From Streptococcus suis YS56 (GTDB lineage: Bacteria; Bacillota; Bacilli; Lactobacillales; Streptococcaceae), in contig NZ_ALMY01000062.1 in the NCBI RefSeq assembly GCF_000440115.1, forward strand, positions 1 through 39,231: DNA of 39,231 nucleotides, written 5' to 3'. Position numbers and translations under genes: made by a program. Under the pieces are notes generated by a model. That model did no database searches. It had not been told where the DNA came from and saw only the letters and a program-made list of their open reading frames with translations. This document shows, one piece after another, positions 9,309 through 19,381 of this stretch (position 1 is the first letter of the stretch; each line of letters opens with the position of its first letter).

Positions 9309-9644
9309 CTATTCTTGATCCTGAACGATTTGTTTTCCAAATACTTCTTTCTCCAGACGGTTCAGACGGCGGAGAATATCAAAGTTTGTCGCTGAAGATG
9401 AACGTTCTGTACGCAATACGTCGTTCGATTCTTCAGTAGGAAGAGTTGTTTTGGGAGAATTTGCTGCCTGCGCTTTCAATCGAGCAATTTCGCCTTTTAA
9501 TTCCTTGATAATCGCTTCATAAGCATCGTAGTCTTTCATAATATCATCAAGAAAATCGTTCACTTCATCTTGGTCATAGCCACGAAAACCAATTTTAAAA
9601 TCTTGCTCGAAAATATCTTTTGTCGTAAATTTAATACTTGCCAT
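9309..9644 (-). CDS. gpsB: cell division regulator GpsB
   Basis: GpsB is a small membrane-associated coiled-coil adaptor of the DivIVA family that links penicillin-binding proteins and StkP signalling to septal versus peripheral wall growth. The 111-residue product opens with MASIKFTTKDIFEQDFKIGF and RGYDQDEVNDFLDDI, the DivIVA/GpsB lipid- and PBP-binding domain, then a coiled coil (IIKELKGEIARLKAQAA) and a short C-terminal helix with LRRLNRLEKEVFG. GGGAGAGAGAG precedes the ATG. It has its own promoter (9679-9708) and lies upstream of rnpB. Confidence 0.95.
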   Translation of the reverse strand: MASIKFTTKDIFEQDFKIGFRGYDQDEVNDFLDDIMKDYDAYEAIIKELKGEIARLKAQAANSPKTTLPTEESNDVLRTERSSSATNFDILRRLNRLEKEVFGKQIVQDQE

Positions 9645-9678
9645 CTCTCTCTCCCTAATCTAAAACGTCACTACTCCT

Positions 9679-9708
9679 ATTATATTAAAAAAAATAGGGA
9701 AAAATCAA
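9679..9708 (-). promoter_or_regulatory. promoter of gpsB
   Basis: Minus strand TTGATT (9703-9708), an 18-nt spacer, and a perfect TATAAT (9679-9684), 34 nt upstream of the gpsB ATG. Confidence 0.6.
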
Positions 9709-9714
9709 GTCAAA

Positions 9715-10254
9715 TCACTCAGAATTTGAAAAATTTTCAGCCTCCTCATTCAATTCTTCAAAGGTAAGCGTTTTTCTATTATATCCTTCTTTCTTTAAGA
9801 CCATGTGATATAAATATTTCAAATTGGTTTCATTTTCAGAATCGTAAAACAAATAACAACCTGTCGTATTATCCAGTAGAAACTGGTTATAGTCTCTAAA
9901 TTGCCCTGGGTTTTCATAGCGTGGATAGGCATACTTTACAAAATCAACCTGCTTAAACCGTGCTAACTTTGCTTGGTTAGCCTCATTCCACTGTTCGCCA
10001 TGATTTTCAAATGGAAATATTGTTGCAATACTCAGTTGATACCCCTCGGCTCGTAAATCTTCTAAGACTTCTAAGGCCCAGTATTCAAAGCCCAATTGAC
10101 CTGTCAGTATAAACCAACTAACACCCTCTTCTAAAAAACGAATAAAATTCCTACGAATTGCAGATTTAATAATGTGCAGTCGAGGATCTTTTTCTGAAAA
10201 AATTCCCAGGTCTGTATGTCTATAACCTGTTACCAAAAGGCTCTTAGTATCCAT
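9715..10254 (-). CDS. ypsA: YpsA family protein (DUF1273, SLOG superfamily)
   Basis: This 179-residue protein belongs to the YpsA/DUF1273 family, a Rossmann-like SLOG fold thought to bind a nucleotide-related ligand; in B. subtilis YpsA affects cell division. Typical features are the N-terminal [12 protein letters not shown], the glycine-containing [15 protein letters not shown] in the ligand-binding loop, and [12 protein letters not shown]. The context agrees: firmicutes usually carry it next to gpsB and recU. It is divergent from recU, with about 65 bp between. Its precise biochemical role is not established. Confidence 0.85.
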   Translation of the reverse strand: MDTKSLLVTGYRHTDLGIFSEKDPRLHIIKSAIRRNFIRFLEEGVSWFILTGQLGFEYWALEVLEDLRAEGYQLSIATIFPFENHGEQWNEANQAKLARFKQVDFVKYAYPRYENPGQFRDYNQFLLDNTTGCYLFYDSENETNLKYLYHMVLKKEGYNRKTLTFEELNEEAENFSNSE

Positions 10255-10278
10255 TTCTTGTACTCTTTTCTCTAATTA

Positions 10279-10287
10279 TGGTATAAT
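10279..10287 (+). promoter_or_regulatory. extended -10 promoter of recU-pbp1A
   Basis: TGGTATAAT forms a perfect extended -10 element. AAGGAG follows about 22 nt further on, before the recU ATG at 10320. Confidence 0.6.
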
Positions 10288-10319
10288 ATGCTGATATTAT
10301 TTTATCAAGAAGGAGTTCT

Positions 10320-10937
10320 ATGGTCAATTATCCTCATAAGGTGTCAAAAAAAATCAATAGAACCAGTCCTATTTCATCCCAGCGAGTAAACTTTGCTAAT
10401 CGCGGAATGTCTTTTGAGGCCGCTATCAACGATAGCAATCAATATTACCTTGCGCACGACATTGCTGTCATTCACAAGAAGCCAACTCCCGTGCAAATTG
10501 TAAAAGTTGATTACCCCAAACGGAGCCGTGCTAAGATTGTCGAAGCATACTTTCGACAGGCATCTACCACAGACTACTCTGGTGTTTTTAAAAGACATTA
10601 TATTGATTTTGAAGCGAAAGAGACACGCCAAAAAGCATCCATGCCCATGAAAAATTTTCATGCGCATCAGATCGAACACATGAAACAGGTTGTAAAACAA
10701 GGTGGCATTTGTTTTGTCCTTCTTCACTTTTCAACATTAAAAGAAACCTATCTCTTGCCTGCCACTCATTTGATCGAATTTTATCAAGTAGACATGGGTA
10801 GTAAGTCGATGCCTCTAACCTTTATTCGACAATACGGCTTTGAGATTCAAATGGGGCGTTTCCCCAGCATCCCATATCTGGAAATCGTTGAAAAAAATCT
10901 ATTAGGTGGTGAATCTTTTGAAAACTACAACAATTAA
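10320..10937 (+). CDS. recU: Holliday junction resolvase RecU
   Basis: RecU is the firmicute Holliday-junction resolvase used in recombination and chromosome segregation. The 205-residue protein has the family N-terminus ([11 protein letters not shown], then [13 protein letters not shown]), the nuclease core with [22 protein letters not shown] and the catalytic [14 protein letters not shown] (Asp, Glu, Lys), and the C-terminal block [20 protein letters not shown]. Its 3' end overlaps pbp1A by 20 nt, the conserved recU-pbp1A pair of streptococci. Confidence 0.96.
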   Translation: MVNYPHKVSKKINRTSPISSQRVNFANRGMSFEAAINDSNQYYLAHDIAVIHKKPTPVQIVKVDYPKRSRAKIVEAYFRQASTTDYSGVFKRHYIDFEAKETRQKASMPMKNFHAHQIEHMKQVVKQGGICFVLLHFSTLKETYLLPATHLIEFYQVDMGSKSMPLTFIRQYGFEIQMGRFPSIPYLEIVEKNLLGGESFENYNN

Positions 10938-13092
10938 AAAAGCTCTTCTAATCACTGCAAATATGTTACTTGCGGGGGCTATCATTGCCTGCCTGGCCGG
11001 AGCTGCATTGGTTGTTTACTACATCCAAAGCGCTCCAGAATTGACAGAAGAATCTTTGACAGCAACTGTGTCAAGTAAAATTTACGATAAGAACGGAAAT
11101 CTTATTGCAGATTTAGGAGCAGAAAAACGTTCGAGTGCTAAGACTGAGGAAATTCCAACAGACTTGGTAAATGCGATTGTCGCAATCGAAGACCAACGCT
11201 TCTTCAATCATAGAGGGGTTGACGTGATTCGTATTGCGGGTTCCCTGATTAATAACTTGAGCGGAGGACGTTTGCAGGGTGGCTCGACACTTGACCAACA
11301 GCTTATCAAGCTGACTTATTTCTCGACATCCGTAGAAGATCAAAATCTAAAACGGAAAATTCAAGAGGCTTGGCTGGCTACTCAATTGGAACGCCGCAAT
11401 ACCAAACAAGAGATTTTGACCTACTACATCAACAAGGTGTATATGTCAAATGGTAACTACGGTATGAAGACTGCTGCTCTTGCTTTTTATGGAAAAGAGT
11501 TAAAAGATTTGACTCTTCCTCAATTAGCTCTTTTAGCAGGAATGCCCCAAGCGCCAAACCAATATGATCCTTATACCAATCCAGAAGATGCAAAAACACG
11601 TCGCGATTTGGTATTGGCTGAGATGCTGGAAGAAAAGTACATTGATAATACCCAGTATGAACAAGCTGTTCTAACACCTGTAACAGATGGTTTGCAACCA
11701 TTATCTAATGCAGCTGCTTATCCTGCTTATATGGACAACTATCTGAAACAAGTCGTTGAAGAAGTTGAAGCCAAAACAGGTTACAACTTGCTGACAACAG
11801 GGATGGATGTCTATACGAACGTCGATCCTGCCGCCCAGCAACAACTTTGGAATATCTACAATACAGATATGTATGTCAGCTATCCAGATGATTTATTACA
11901 GGTAGCTTCAACGGTTGTGGATGTTTCTAATGGTAAAGTCGTTGCGCAATTAGGTGGTCGTAAACAAGAAACAAACGTCTCATTTGGTACCAACCAAGCC
12001 GTTGAAACCAACCGAGACTTTGGTTCTACAATGAAGCCAATCACTGACTATGCTCCTGCTTTTGAAAACGGCATTTATACATCTACAGCAGATTTAATCT
12101 TAGATGGTCCTTATAATTACCCTGGTACAACAACTCCTGTCAATAACTGGGATAAACAATACTATGGTAATATCTCTGTTAAGACTGCTATTCAGTATTC
12201 TCGAAATGTTACAGCCGTTAAAGCATTGGAAGCTACAGGCTTAGAAAATGCCTTGAAATTTTTGAATAGCGTTGGTATCAATTACCCAGATATTCATTAC
12301 TCTAATGCTATTTCAAGTAATACATCCGACACTGGTAGCCAGTATGGGGCAAGTAGTGAAAAGATGGCTGCTGCCTACGCCGCTTTTGCCAATGGCGGCA
12401 CATACTACGCTCCGCAGTATGTCAATAAAATTGTCTTTAGTGACGGAACAGTAACAGAATACGCTCCTCAAGGGACCAAAGTCATGTCTGCCGAAACAGC
12501 CTACATGATGACCGATATGATGAAGGCTGTTATGTCTTACGGTTATGGATTAAACGCTTCTGTTAGTGGAGTTCCTATGGCAGGTAAAACAGGTACATCA
12601 AACTATACCGATAGCGAAACGGATACTATTCTAGCTTCAATTCCAGAAGCAAATTATAGCTACATGGTCGTTCCTGATGAAAACTTTGTTGGATATTCTA
12701 GTCAGTATGCAATGGCTGTTTGGACCGGATATACCAATCGTATGACTCCTCTCCTTGATAACAGCATGCGAATTGCAACAGATGTCTACCACAATATGAT
12801 GCTCTTTATGCATTCGGACTATACTGCTACCGATTGGGAGTTGCCAAGCGGACTCGTACGTTACGGTTCCAACTACTATCTCAGAGGTAGTCGCTCACTC
12901 TCCAATGCTTATAACACGTACACTAGCTCTAGTACAAGTTCTTCTAGTTCGACTGAAACTAGTGAAACAACCGAAGCGACGACAACATCAAGCGAAACAT
13001 CATCTGGAACTGCAACCGAGACTGCAACTTCTTCAGCTGAAACTGCAACAACAGGAAACAATCCTGCGACGGGACAGACAGATGGTCAATAA
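10918..13092 (+). CDS. pbp1A: class A penicillin-binding protein 1A
   Basis: PBP1A is a bifunctional peptidoglycan synthase: a glycosyltransferase 51 domain that polymerises lipid II and a transpeptidase domain that cross-links peptides, both outside the membrane. It has a short cytoplasmic tail, one membrane segment (about residues 10-36), the GT51 signature [10 protein letters not shown] (Glu91) with [10 protein letters not shown], then transpeptidase motifs STMK (Ser370), SRN (Ser428) and KTGT (Lys557), and a Ser/Thr/Glu tail of about 60 residues. I chose TTG 10918: AGGTGG lies 8 nt before it, and the motifs then fall at the same residue numbers as in S. pneumoniae PBP1a. GTG 10906 is the alternative. 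STMK shows no change of the kind seen in beta-lactam-resistant alleles (e.g. SAMK). The gene overlaps recU. Confidence 0.95.
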   Translation: MKTTTIKKALLITANMLLAGAIIACLAGAALVVYYIQSAPELTEESLTATVSSKIYDKNGNLIADLGAEKRSSAKTEEIPTDLVNAIVAIEDQRFFNHRGVDVIRIAGSLINNLSGGRLQGGSTLDQQLIKLTYFSTSVEDQNLKRKIQEAWLATQLERRNTKQEILTYYINKVYMSNGNYGMKTAALAFYGKELKDLTLPQLALLAGMPQAPNQYDPYTNPEDAKTRRDLVLAEMLEEKYIDNTQYEQAVLTPVTDGLQPLSNAAAYPAYMDNYLKQVVEEVEAKTGYNLLTTGMDVYTNVDPAAQQQLWNIYNTDMYVSYPDDLLQVASTVVDVSNGKVVAQLGGRKQETNVSFGTNQAVETNRDFGSTMKPITDYAPAFENGIYTSTADLILDGPYNYPGTTTPVNNWDKQYYGNISVKTAIQYSRNVTAVKALEATGLENALKFLNSVGINYPDIHYSNAISSNTSDTGSQYGASSEKMAAAYAAFANGGTYYAPQYVNKIVFSDGTVTEYAPQGTKVMSAETAYMMTDMMKAVMSYGYGLNASVSGVPMAGKTGTSNYTDSETDTILASIPEANYSYMVVPDENFVGYSSQYAMAVWTGYTNRMTPLLDNSMRIATDVYHNMMLFMHSDYTATDWELPSGLVRYGSNYYLRGSRSLSNAYNTYTSSSTSSSSSTETSETTEATTTSSETSSGTATETATSSAETATTGNNPATGQTDGQ

Positions 13093-13099
13093 GAAAATT

Positions 13100-13122
13100 C
13101 CCAGACTCTTCTGGGTTTTTCT
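13100..13122 (+). terminator. terminator of pbp1A
   Basis: CCCAGA-CTCT-TCTGGG is a 6-bp stem followed by TTTTTCTTTT, 8 nt after the pbp1A stop. Confidence 0.8.
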
Positions 13123-13150
13123 TTTGCTTAAATTATGATAAGATAAGATT

Positions 13151-13864
13151 ATGAAACCTGAAGTATTTTATAAAACCTTGGCAGACCAAGGTATTCAATT
13201 AACTGACCAACAAAAACACCAATTTCATCGCTATTTCCAACTATTAGTGGAATGGAATGAAAAAATCAACCTGACAGCTATTACCGAGGAAAGCGAAGTC
13301 TATCTGAAACATTTCTACGATTCTATCGCTCCAATCCTGCAAGGCCATATTCAGAATGAACCTCTTCGGCTTTTAGATATTGGAGCTGGAGCTGGATTTC
13401 CTAGCCTACCTATGAAGATTATCTTTCCGCAACTAGATGTTACCATCATTGATTCTCTTAATAAACGAATTAACTTTTTACATTTGCTTGCCGAAGAACT
13501 AGAGCTCGAAGGTGTTCATTTCTATCATGGTCGTGCAGAAGACTTTGCACAAGATAAGAACTTCCGTGCACAATTTGACCTTGTCACAGCACGCGCAGTT
13601 GCCCGCATGCAGATTCTTTCTGAATTGACTATCCCTTATTTGAAGCTCAACGGAAAATTAATCGCACTCAAGGCGTCCAGCGCAGAAGATGAATTGACAC
13701 AGGCAAAAAATGCACTCAATCTCCTCTTCGCAAAAGTCATCGAAAACCACGACTATACTCTTCCAAATGGCGACCCTCGAACATTGACCATCGTCGAAAA
13801 GAAAAAGGAAACTCCAAATAAGTTTCCACGCAAAGCTGGTATGCCAAATAAAAGACCCCTTTAA
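13151..13864 (+). CDS. rsmG: 16S rRNA m7G527 methyltransferase
   Basis: RsmG (GidB) uses SAM to methylate G527 of 16S rRNA; loss gives low-level streptomycin resistance. The 237-residue product starts [19 protein letters not shown] and has [12 protein letters not shown], the SAM-binding [28 protein letters not shown] and DLVTARAVA, all family markers. The ATG has no obvious Shine-Dalgarno sequence; the preceding bases are ATGATAAGATAAGATT, which resemble a -10 element, so the mRNA leader may be very short. It converges on the cold-shock gene and shares a terminator with it. Confidence 0.95.
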   Translation: MKPEVFYKTLADQGIQLTDQQKHQFHRYFQLLVEWNEKINLTAITEESEVYLKHFYDSIAPILQGHIQNEPLRLLDIGAGAGFPSLPMKIIFPQLDVTIIDSLNKRINFLHLLAEELELEGVHFYHGRAEDFAQDKNFRAQFDLVTARAVARMQILSELTIPYLKLNGKLIALKASSAEDELTQAKNALNLLFAKVIENHDYTLPNGDPRTLTIVEKKKETPNKFPRKAGMPNKRPL

Positions 13865-13870
13865 ACATAA

Positions 13871-13905
13871 GAAAAGCGAGTTTCACTAAAAAACCCGCTC
13901 TTTTA
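13871..13905. terminator. bidirectional terminator between rsmG and the cold-shock gene
   Basis: AGCGAGTTT pairs with AAACCCGCT (one mismatch) around a short A-rich loop. It is followed by CTTTT on the plus side and preceded by A residues on the other, so it can stop both convergent genes. Confidence 0.65.
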
Positions 13906-14109
13906 TTATCCAATTTTTGTAATATTGGTTGCTTGAAGACCACGTTGGCCTTGCTCCACTTCAAATGTCACTTTTTGACCATCTTCCAAAGATTTAAAAC
14001 CATTAGACTGAATTTCAGAAAAGTGTGCAAATACATCTGGACCGTTTTCTTGAGCAATAAAACCAAATCCCTTTTCTGCATTAAACCATTTAACTGTACC
14101 TTGTACCAT
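13906..14109 (-). CDS. cspA: cold-shock protein (CspA family)
   Basis: A 67-residue single cold-shock domain protein that binds single-stranded nucleic acid as an RNA chaperone. It begins [18 protein letters not shown], with the RNP1 motif KGFGFI and the RNP2-like VFAHF further on. Length and sequence are typical for the single streptococcal Csp. It is transcribed alone from a good promoter about 100 bp upstream, leaving a leader of about 90 nt, as cold-shock genes usually have. Confidence 0.95.
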   Translation of the reverse strand: MVQGTVKWFNAEKGFGFIAQENGPDVFAHFSEIQSNGFKSLEDGQKVTFEVEQGQRGLQATNITKIG

Positions 14110-14205
14110 TTGTGTTACCTCTTTTTTATTTATTTGTAAAACTTATCAAGAGGAAAAACAAAAGATGAAACTGATACTTAAACTCTAAACTTATTTACAT
14201 TCTCT

Positions 14206-14234
14206 ACTGTAACAGTATATTTCCTATATGTCAA
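14206..14234 (-). promoter_or_regulatory. promoter of the cold-shock gene
   Basis: Minus strand perfect -35 TTGACA (14229-14234), a 17-nt spacer, and TACAGT (14206-14211). The predicted mRNA leader is about 90 nt. Confidence 0.75.
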
Positions 14235-14268
14235 CGATAAAGGGTTGATCGCCCAATAAATTCAATAA

Positions 14269-15102
14269 TCATCGCCACGGATTATAGAATCGCCCCTGAT
14301 TAACAAAAAATAGATAGATTGTCACGACTACTAGAGCAAGAATAAATAGCAAGACAGCGTAATCTATTCTCTGTAGAGGCTGTTGGGTATACCATGTTCT
14401 TTTTTTATTCTTTCCAAAACGTCGCAATTCCATAGCCGTTGAAATCGTATCAATCCTCTCCAAGGAGCTGAAAATCAGAGGAATGACAAGGGATAGATTC
14501 CCTTTTATACGATCCATCAATTTTCCTTTCCTTGACAATTCCAAACCACGCGCTTCTTGAGACAGTCGAATCGTATAAAACTCTTCTTGAATATCTGGAA
14601 TATACCTCATGGTCAAACTGACTGCGTAAGCAACTTTGTAGGATACCCCAATTTGATTCAAGCTGGAAGCAAACTGGCTAGGATGAGTGGTCATGAGAAA
14701 GATAATCGCTAAAGGAACTGTACAAAAATACTTCAAGAGAAGATTCACCAGATAAAATGCTTGCTGACTCGTCAAGGAATAAACTCCCAGACCTGATAGC
14801 AAGGGAGTATCTGCTCCGTAAAGTTCCACTCCATACCGTGGTGCAAACAAGTGAACCATCAGGGCATTCATTGCAGCAAAAATGATCGTCAGAAGTAAAA
14901 CAAGAGAGATTTCTTTATAACGAATCCCTGACATTTTGAACAAGGCTAGAGAAAATACTGCGATAAAAAGAATCAAGCGGGTATCGTAAGTAATCATAGC
15001 AAGAATGGAAACTATGAGAAAAAAGAGTAATTTACTGACAGCCGATAAACTATGAATAAAGCCAGTTCCTGGATGGTAACCAATTAGTTTTTGTTGACTC
15101 AT
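14269..15102 (-). CDS. ecfT: ECF transporter transmembrane (T) component
   Basis: EcfT is the scaffold membrane subunit of energy-coupling factor vitamin or precursor importers; it links the ATPases to a substrate-binding S component. The 277-residue protein has about five to six hydrophobic segments and the two cytoplasmic coupling motifs near the C-terminus: EARGLEL and AMELRRFGK, both variants of the A-R-G box. Its start overlaps the ecfA stop by 4 nt (ATGA), so the two are translationally coupled. No substrate can be read from this subunit. Confidence 0.85.
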   Translation of the reverse strand: MSQQKLIGYHPGTGFIHSLSAVSKLLFFLIVSILAMITYDTRLILFIAVFSLALFKMSGIRYKEISLVLLLTIIFAAMNALMVHLFAPRYGVELYGADTPLLSGLGVYSLTSQQAFYLVNLLLKYFCTVPLAIIFLMTTHPSQFASSLNQIGVSYKVAYAVSLTMRYIPDIQEEFYTIRLSQEARGLELSRKGKLMDRIKGNLSLVIPLIFSSLERIDTISTAMELRRFGKNKKRTWYTQQPLQRIDYAVLLFILALVVVTIYLFFVNQGRFYNPWR

Positions 15103-16772
15103 CTTCCTCTCCTTTCTTCCTGCATATAAAACGTAGTTAATTCTAAGGGATTAACTCCCAACCTCTCCGCCAAGTGAAAAATTGATGTTTCTTTTAAATT
15201 GGCTCGCTCAATCACCGTATCATCAGATAAAATTTCTGCTGGACTGGCATCTTCAATAATCTGCCCATCCACCACAACAACAGCTCTATCTGAATAATCT
15301 AGCATGAGTTGCATGTCATGGGTAATCATGACAATGGTGTGCCCTTGAGCATTTAATTGGTCCAAAAACTCCATCATTTCCCGATAATGTCGTTGATCTT
15401 GTCCTGCTGTTGGCTCATCTAGCAAAATAATTTCTGGATTGAGAACCAAGATAGATGCTATCGTTACCCGTTTTTTCTGCCCATACGAAAGTGCCGAAAT
15501 CGGCCAATTACGAAACGGATACAGGCCACATACCTTCAAGATATGGTGAACTCGGTGTTCGATTTCTTCTTCTGTCACCCCTCGCATGCGCAAACCAAGG
15601 GCAACCTCATCAAAGATCATCGTTTGGCTAATCATTTGGTTGGGATTCTGAAGAACATAACCAATCCGTTCTGCTCGCTCTTTAACAGAATCTTCTTTGA
15701 TTGACTGCCCCTTCCAGAGAATCTCACCCTCACCCTGAATAAAACCACAAAGCACCTTGGCTAAAGTAGATTTCCCAGCACCATTTTTTCCAACAATAGC
15801 TAGACGTTCCCCCTTATGAATCGTCAGTTGAATGTCTGTAAGAACTTGTTTATTAGGATAGGAAAAATGAAGATGCTCGACTTCTAACAAAGCCTCTTTC
15901 TCTCCATTTTCAAAGTGTAGAGTCGGTAGGGATGCTATATTCAAAGCCTCAATATCAATTTCCCAAACTGAGGAGAGGTGTTCTGCCTGCGCAATCGGAT
16001 ACCCTAAGGCGCGAAGAGTCGATAGATATAAGGGTTCACGGATGCCGTTTTCCTGTAACAATGAGGTACGTAATAAATCATCAGGTCCTCCATTGAACAA
16101 AATCCGACCGTCATTAATCAATACAACTCGGTCCACCTGACGATACAGTACGTCCTCTAAACGGTGTTCGATAATAATGGTTGTGGTCCCTTCTTGCTTG
16201 TGCAGACGGTCAATCAAATCAATCGTATCTTGGCCCGATTTGGGATCTAAATTAGCAAGTGGCTCATCAAACAACAAAATAGGACTCTCATCAATAAGAA
16301 CTCCGCCCAGACTGACACGTTGCTTTTGACCTCCAGATAAATCTTGTGGTCGATGTGCCAGCAAATCGGTCAAAGACAGTCTTTCTGCCCAATCCCCTAC
16401 TTTTTGCTTCATCACCACCTGGCTTTCCATGTCGTTTTCCAAAGCAAAAGCTAGGTCCTCGGCAACTGATAAGCCAATGAATTGACCATCTGTGTCTTGA
16501 AGAACCGTTGATACGAGCAAGGACTTATCATAAACTGAAAGATTAAAAGCTTCCTGACCATCCAATAGTAAACTTCCGCTATGTTCTCCCTTGTAAATAT
16601 TGGGAATAATACCATTAAGACATTGTCCAATCGTCGACTTTCCTGAACCAGATGGCCCAATAATCAGAACTTTCTCTCCCTGATAAATCGTTAACTGAAT
16701 ATCTTTTAAAGTGGGTTCCTGTTGCGCTTGGTATCTAAATGTAAAATCTTTAAACTCAATGATTTTTTTCAT
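15099..16772 (-). CDS. ECF transporter double ATPase (two ABC domains fused)
   Basis: This 557-residue cytoplasmic protein carries two complete ABC domains and would serve as both ATPase subunits of an ECF importer. Domain 1 (about 1-240) has Walker [10 protein letters not shown], signature LSGGQKQR and Walker [12 protein letters not shown]; domain 2 (about 290-540) has Walker [18 protein letters not shown] and [11 protein letters not shown]. It is translationally coupled to ecfT. The S component with DUF62 (19382-20801) lies upstream on the same strand but is separated by trhO and an unknown gene. A TATAAT element ends only 6 nt before ATG 16772 and no Shine-Dalgarno sequence is present, so the mRNA may be leaderless. 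Confidence 0.88.
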   Translation of the reverse strand: MKKIIEFKDFTFRYQAQQEPTLKDIQLTIYQGEKVLIIGPSGSGKSTIGQCLNGIIPNIYKGEHSGSLLLDGQEAFNLSVYDKSLLVSTVLQDTDGQFIGLSVAEDLAFALENDMESQVVMKQKVGDWAERLSLTDLLAHRPQDLSGGQKQRVSLGGVLIDESPILLFDEPLANLDPKSGQDTIDLIDRLHKQEGTTTIIIEHRLEDVLYRQVDRVVLINDGRILFNGGPDDLLRTSLLQENGIREPLYLSTLRALGYPIAQAEHLSSVWEIDIEALNIASLPTLHFENGEKEALLEVEHLHFSYPNKQVLTDIQLTIHKGERLAIVGKNGAGKSTLAKVLCGFIQGEGEILWKGQSIKEDSVKERAERIGYVLQNPNQMISQTMIFDEVALGLRMRGVTEEEIEHRVHHILKVCGLYPFRNWPISALSYGQKKRVTIASILVLNPEIILLDEPTAGQDQRHYREMMEFLDQLNAQGHTIVMITHDMQLMLDYSDRAVVVVDGQIIEDASPAEILSDDTVIERANLKETSIFHLAERLGVNPLELTTFYMQEERRGR

Positions 16773-16778
16773 AGGACT

Positions 16779-16784
16779 ATTATA
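16779..16784 (-). promoter_or_regulatory. -10 element immediately before ecfA, possible leaderless start
   Basis: A perfect TATAAT on the minus strand is followed by AGTCCT and then the ATG. Initiation 6-7 nt after a -10 would place the first transcribed base at or next to the start codon. The -35 region is only T-rich. Confidence 0.4.
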
Positions 16785-16878
16785 GCGTAAATTGACTCTG
16801 AAAAAAAGGAAGAATCATCAGTTTCTCCCTTTTCAAATACCTTCATCCATGATTCTAGAGCAGATGAATTCTACCTTC

Positions 16879-17090
16879 TTACCTCACAATCACATTAAAA
16901 TGATGCCCATCAAGGTCCGTAAAACTTGCTCCATAAAAGCCGTGGGCATCTGTCGAGCGATCTGCAATTGGTCCACCATTTACTTCAACACGCTCGATAA
17001 GTCTACCCACTTCTTCCCTACTCACCACATTAAGCGAAATCAAGACTTCATCTCCTTCTCTTTTCTAATTGATAGGCTTCGTATAGAATG
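16879..17090 (-). pseudogene. remnant of a VOC/glyoxalase-family protein
   Basis: On the minus strand one frame encodes a clear C-terminal part of a vicinal-oxygen-chelate (glyoxalase/bleomycin-resistance) protein: DEVLISLNVVSREEVGRLIE, then GGPIAD, and the family ending YGASFTDLDGHHFNVIVR before a stop at 16879-16881. Upstream of about 17060 that frame is closed by a stop. Pieces resembling the N-terminal part (FSPFYTKPIN, ILYEAYQLEK) occur in the other two frames, so the gene has lost most of its 5' half and is frameshifted. It lies between ecfA and trhO. The rest of the 16773-17160 gap holds only the trhO terminator. Confidence 0.7.
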
Positions 17091-17123
17091 GACTGAAAAA
17101 ATATAAAAATTCTGATTGCACAG

Positions 17124-17153
17124 AAAATTGCACTGATTTTTCAATGCAATTTT
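17124..17153 (-). terminator. terminator of trhO
   Basis: AAAATTGCA and TGCAATTTT (17124-17132, 17145-17153) form a perfect 9-bp stem with a 12-nt loop, 8 nt past the trhO stop. The U-rich end is part of the stem. Confidence 0.6.
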
Positions 17154-17160
17154 GGTATTA

Positions 17161-18144
17161 CTAAGCATTTGCTGGAGTCAGAGTTTCCCCAATCGCTTCC
17201 AAGCGTTCTGCCCATTCTTGACGAGTCAAGCCGTTTTCAGAAATGTAACGGTTGCGCTCATGAGCACGGCATTCAGCTGAACAGCCACGAACATACTTGT
17301 GCTCATTCTCTTCTGATGTCAAAATACGACGGTTACAGAATGGATTGCCACAGTTGACATAGCGCTCACATGGTGTGCCATCGAACCAGTCCTTACCAAC
17401 GACAACTGGGTTAACATGGTTAACATCGACCGCGATGCGCTCGTCAAAGACGTACATCTTACCATCCCACAATTCGCCACGAACTTCTGGGTCTTTACCA
17501 TAGGTTGCGATACCACCGTGGAGCTGGCCAACGTCCTTGTAGCCTTCACGAACCATCCAGCCTGAGAATTTCTCACAGCGAACACCACCAGTACAGTAAA
17601 CAACCACGCGCTTGTCCATGAATTTTTCTTTGTTGTCACGAACCCATTGTGGCAATTCACGGAAGTTGCGGATGTCTGGGCGGATGGCACCACGGAAATG
17701 ACCTAGGTCGTACTCGTAGTCATTACGCGTATCCAAAACAACTGTATCTTCATCCAAGAGAGCCTCTTTGAACTCTTTTGGTGACAAGTAGGCACCTGTT
17801 GTTACAAGTGGGTCAATGTCGCTGTCGAAGTCGTTGTCTTCCAAACCAAGGTGAACAATTTCTTTTTTATAACGAACAAACATTTTCTTGAAAGCTTGCT
17901 CATTTTCTTCATCAATCTTAAACCACAAATCGCTGAACAATGGATTTGCATGAACGTAGTCCATGTACTTTTGAGTTGTTTCATAGTCACCAGAAACAGT
18001 ACCGTTGATTCCCTCATCAGCAATCAAAATACGTCCTTTGAGTCCGATAGACTTACAGAAAGCTAGATGCTCAGCAGCATAGGCTTCCGCATTTTCAATT
18101 GGGACATATTTATAATAAAGTAATACACGAATGTCTTTTGACAT
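17161..18144 (-). CDS. trhO: tRNA uridine(34) hydroxylase, rhodanese family
   Basis: TrhO (YceA family) hydroxylates the wobble uridine of certain tRNAs to 5-hydroxyuridine. The 327-residue protein has the N-terminal acylphosphatase-like domain ([20 protein letters not shown] and [14 protein letters not shown]), the rhodanese domain with the active loop [16 protein letters not shown], and a Cys-rich C-terminal region ([23 protein letters not shown]) typical of the longer firmicute forms. GAGAAGGAG precedes the ATG. It has its own promoter and terminator, so it is an independent unit inside the region between the two ECF gene pairs. Confidence 0.93.
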   Translation of the reverse strand: MSKDIRVLLYYKYVPIENAEAYAAEHLAFCKSIGLKGRILIADEGINGTVSGDYETTQKYMDYVHANPLFSDLWFKIDEENEQAFKKMFVRYKKEIVHLGLEDNDFDSDIDPLVTTGAYLSPKEFKEALLDEDTVVLDTRNDYEYDLGHFRGAIRPDIRNFRELPQWVRDNKEKFMDKRVVVYCTGGVRCEKFSGWMVREGYKDVGQLHGGIATYGKDPEVRGELWDGKMYVFDERIAVDVNHVNPVVVGKDWFDGTPCERYVNCGNPFCNRRILTSEENEHKYVRGCSAECRAHERNRYISENGLTRQEWAERLEAIGETLTPANA

Positions 18145-18212
18145 GATTTCTCCTTCTCAATCTTTGCAATAGATGATAAAACTCTGTCATTTCTAATAAA
18201 TGATACCTTACG

Positions 18213-18241
18213 ATTATATCGTTTAGCCCCTCAAAAGACAA
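18213..18241 (-). promoter_or_regulatory. promoter of trhO
   Basis: Minus strand TTGTCT (18236-18241), a 17-nt spacer, and a perfect TATAAT (18213-18218), about 68 nt upstream of the trhO ATG. Confidence 0.65.
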
Positions 18242-18261
18242 AAATCTGAACTGAAAATTTA

Positions 18262-18281
18262 GAACCTGTATTCGCAGGTTC
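18262..18281 (-). terminator. hairpin downstream of the 306-residue unknown gene
   Basis: GAACCTG and CAGGTTC form a perfect 7-bp stem with a 6-nt loop; on the minus strand it is followed by TAAATTTT. It is a weak terminator candidate for the gene ending at 18355, upstream of the trhO promoter. Confidence 0.45.
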
Positions 18282-18354
18282 AGTGCTTATATGTAAAAAA
18301 TACGGTAACATGGATGACATGCTGCCGCATTTATTGAAGGTTCGCTATAACTTC

Positions 18355-19275
18355 TTAGTCGTCTAATTCTATTTTCAGCTGTCGGAGTTTTTCCAAGGTA
18401 TCATGTCCGATAAGTTGGTCCACTTTTCGCTTATGGCGTCTAGCGATATTTTCTTTCCATTTATCTTCAATAGGATTATGTGGCTTCTCGATTTTCCTTT
18501 GCTCTTTGATTTCTCTTGCCTCCTGCCACTCCACTCCTTTAATAACTTCTTCCCAATAGCTGGCAATGGCAGAGCAGAGATAGAGTTGGACCTTATTCAA
18601 CCAGTGTCCAAAAAAAGTTTGCGGAGCACTTTCCTCCACTAGCCGATAGGTCCTTTGGATTTCAATAAGTTGACTTTGATATTTTTCCCACTGGAGCATA
18701 GCTTTACTCGGCTTTTTTCGATAAAGTTGACGCTGTTTGATTAGAGCTATATACGGTGCAACAAAACGGCTCGTCCGTATCTTAATAAAATTTCTGGAGG
18801 AGCGAATGGCCACCAGCATGCCTGAGGCCAATAGGCGTTCAACCTCCCTTGCCTGATGATCTGGAAAACGGTAATGGACTTGCCACCCCTCTTCTTCAAC
18901 CACTAAGCGAATCTGCATCCTACCATTTTGCCAACTCGCCTCCACCTCTTGCTTTTCATCCCATAACTTTTGAAAAAAGAGAAGAAGGTAGTAGCCTTGC
19001 TTACTAAGTTCATACCAACTGTTCGTGTGGTAAAGGTAGGTCCGAATCGCTCCTTTCATATAAAATTCGCCATGGAAATCATAAAAAGTTGGCTGTTTAT
19101 ATGTAGATTGTGATGGGTGGTTACTAACTCGGAAAACCTTATAATAATAACTATTCCAAAGAATGCATCCATAAATTGATTTCGTCGTTTTCGATTGATA
19201 AAGACTTAAAACTTCCTCGTCAGGATTGAGTATAGAATGAATAATCGGTCCCAACTTTTCTTCTGTCCAGACCAT
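18355..19275 (-). CDS. unknown protein, 306 residues
   Basis: I do not recognise this family. The product starts MVWTEEKLGPIIHSILN and is cytoplasmic by composition: no signal peptide and no clear membrane segment, many aromatic residues and Arg/Lys. The N-terminal half is rich in Tyr, Trp and Phe (IYGCILWNSYYYKVF, FYMKGAIRTYLYHTNSWYE). A basic patch RSSRNFIKIRTSR lies near the middle, and the C-terminus is highly charged (EIKEQRKIEKPHN, RRHKRKVDQLIGHDTLEKLR). ATG 19275 is preferred over an in-frame ATG six codons upstream because AAGGGGAG lies just before it. It stands between the ECF S component and trhO with terminators on both sides, so it may be its own transcription unit. Frame length and ribosome site support a real gene. 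Confidence 0.75.
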   Translation of the reverse strand: MVWTEEKLGPIIHSILNPDEEVLSLYQSKTTKSIYGCILWNSYYYKVFRVSNHPSQSTYKQPTFYDFHGEFYMKGAIRTYLYHTNSWYELSKQGYYLLLFFQKLWDEKQEVEASWQNGRMQIRLVVEEEGWQVHYRFPDHQAREVERLLASGMLVAIRSSRNFIKIRTSRFVAPYIALIKQRQLYRKKPSKAMLQWEKYQSQLIEIQRTYRLVEESAPQTFFGHWLNKVQLYLCSAIASYWEEVIKGVEWQEAREIKEQRKIEKPHNPIEDKWKENIARRHKRKVDQLIGHDTLEKLRQLKIELDD

Positions 19276-19344
19276 ACTTCTCCCCTTGAACACATGTTTT
19301 TGTTTGTTTTATATTATTATATCATATATGTATTTTTTTGTATT

Positions 19345-19371
19345 AAAAAACCCTAGAATTTTTTCTAGGGA
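19345..19371 (-). terminator. terminator of the S-component operon
   Basis: CCCTAGAA (19351-19358) and TTCTAGGG (19363-19370) form a perfect 8-bp stem; on the minus strand it is followed by TTTTTTAAT. It lies 10 nt past the S-component stop. Confidence 0.85.
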
Positions 19372-19381
19372 AAATAAAAAC

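Noticed and set aside
10906..10917. GTG 10906 or 10909 as start of pbp1A
   Set aside because: AGGTGG would overlap these codons. With TTG 10918 the spacing is right and the active-site motifs number as in pneumococcal PBP1a.
16792..17106. Plus-strand open frame of 104 codons in the ecfA-trhO gap
   Set aside because: It is the antisense of a clearly recognisable VOC-protein remnant, has no ribosome site and shows no protein-like pattern.
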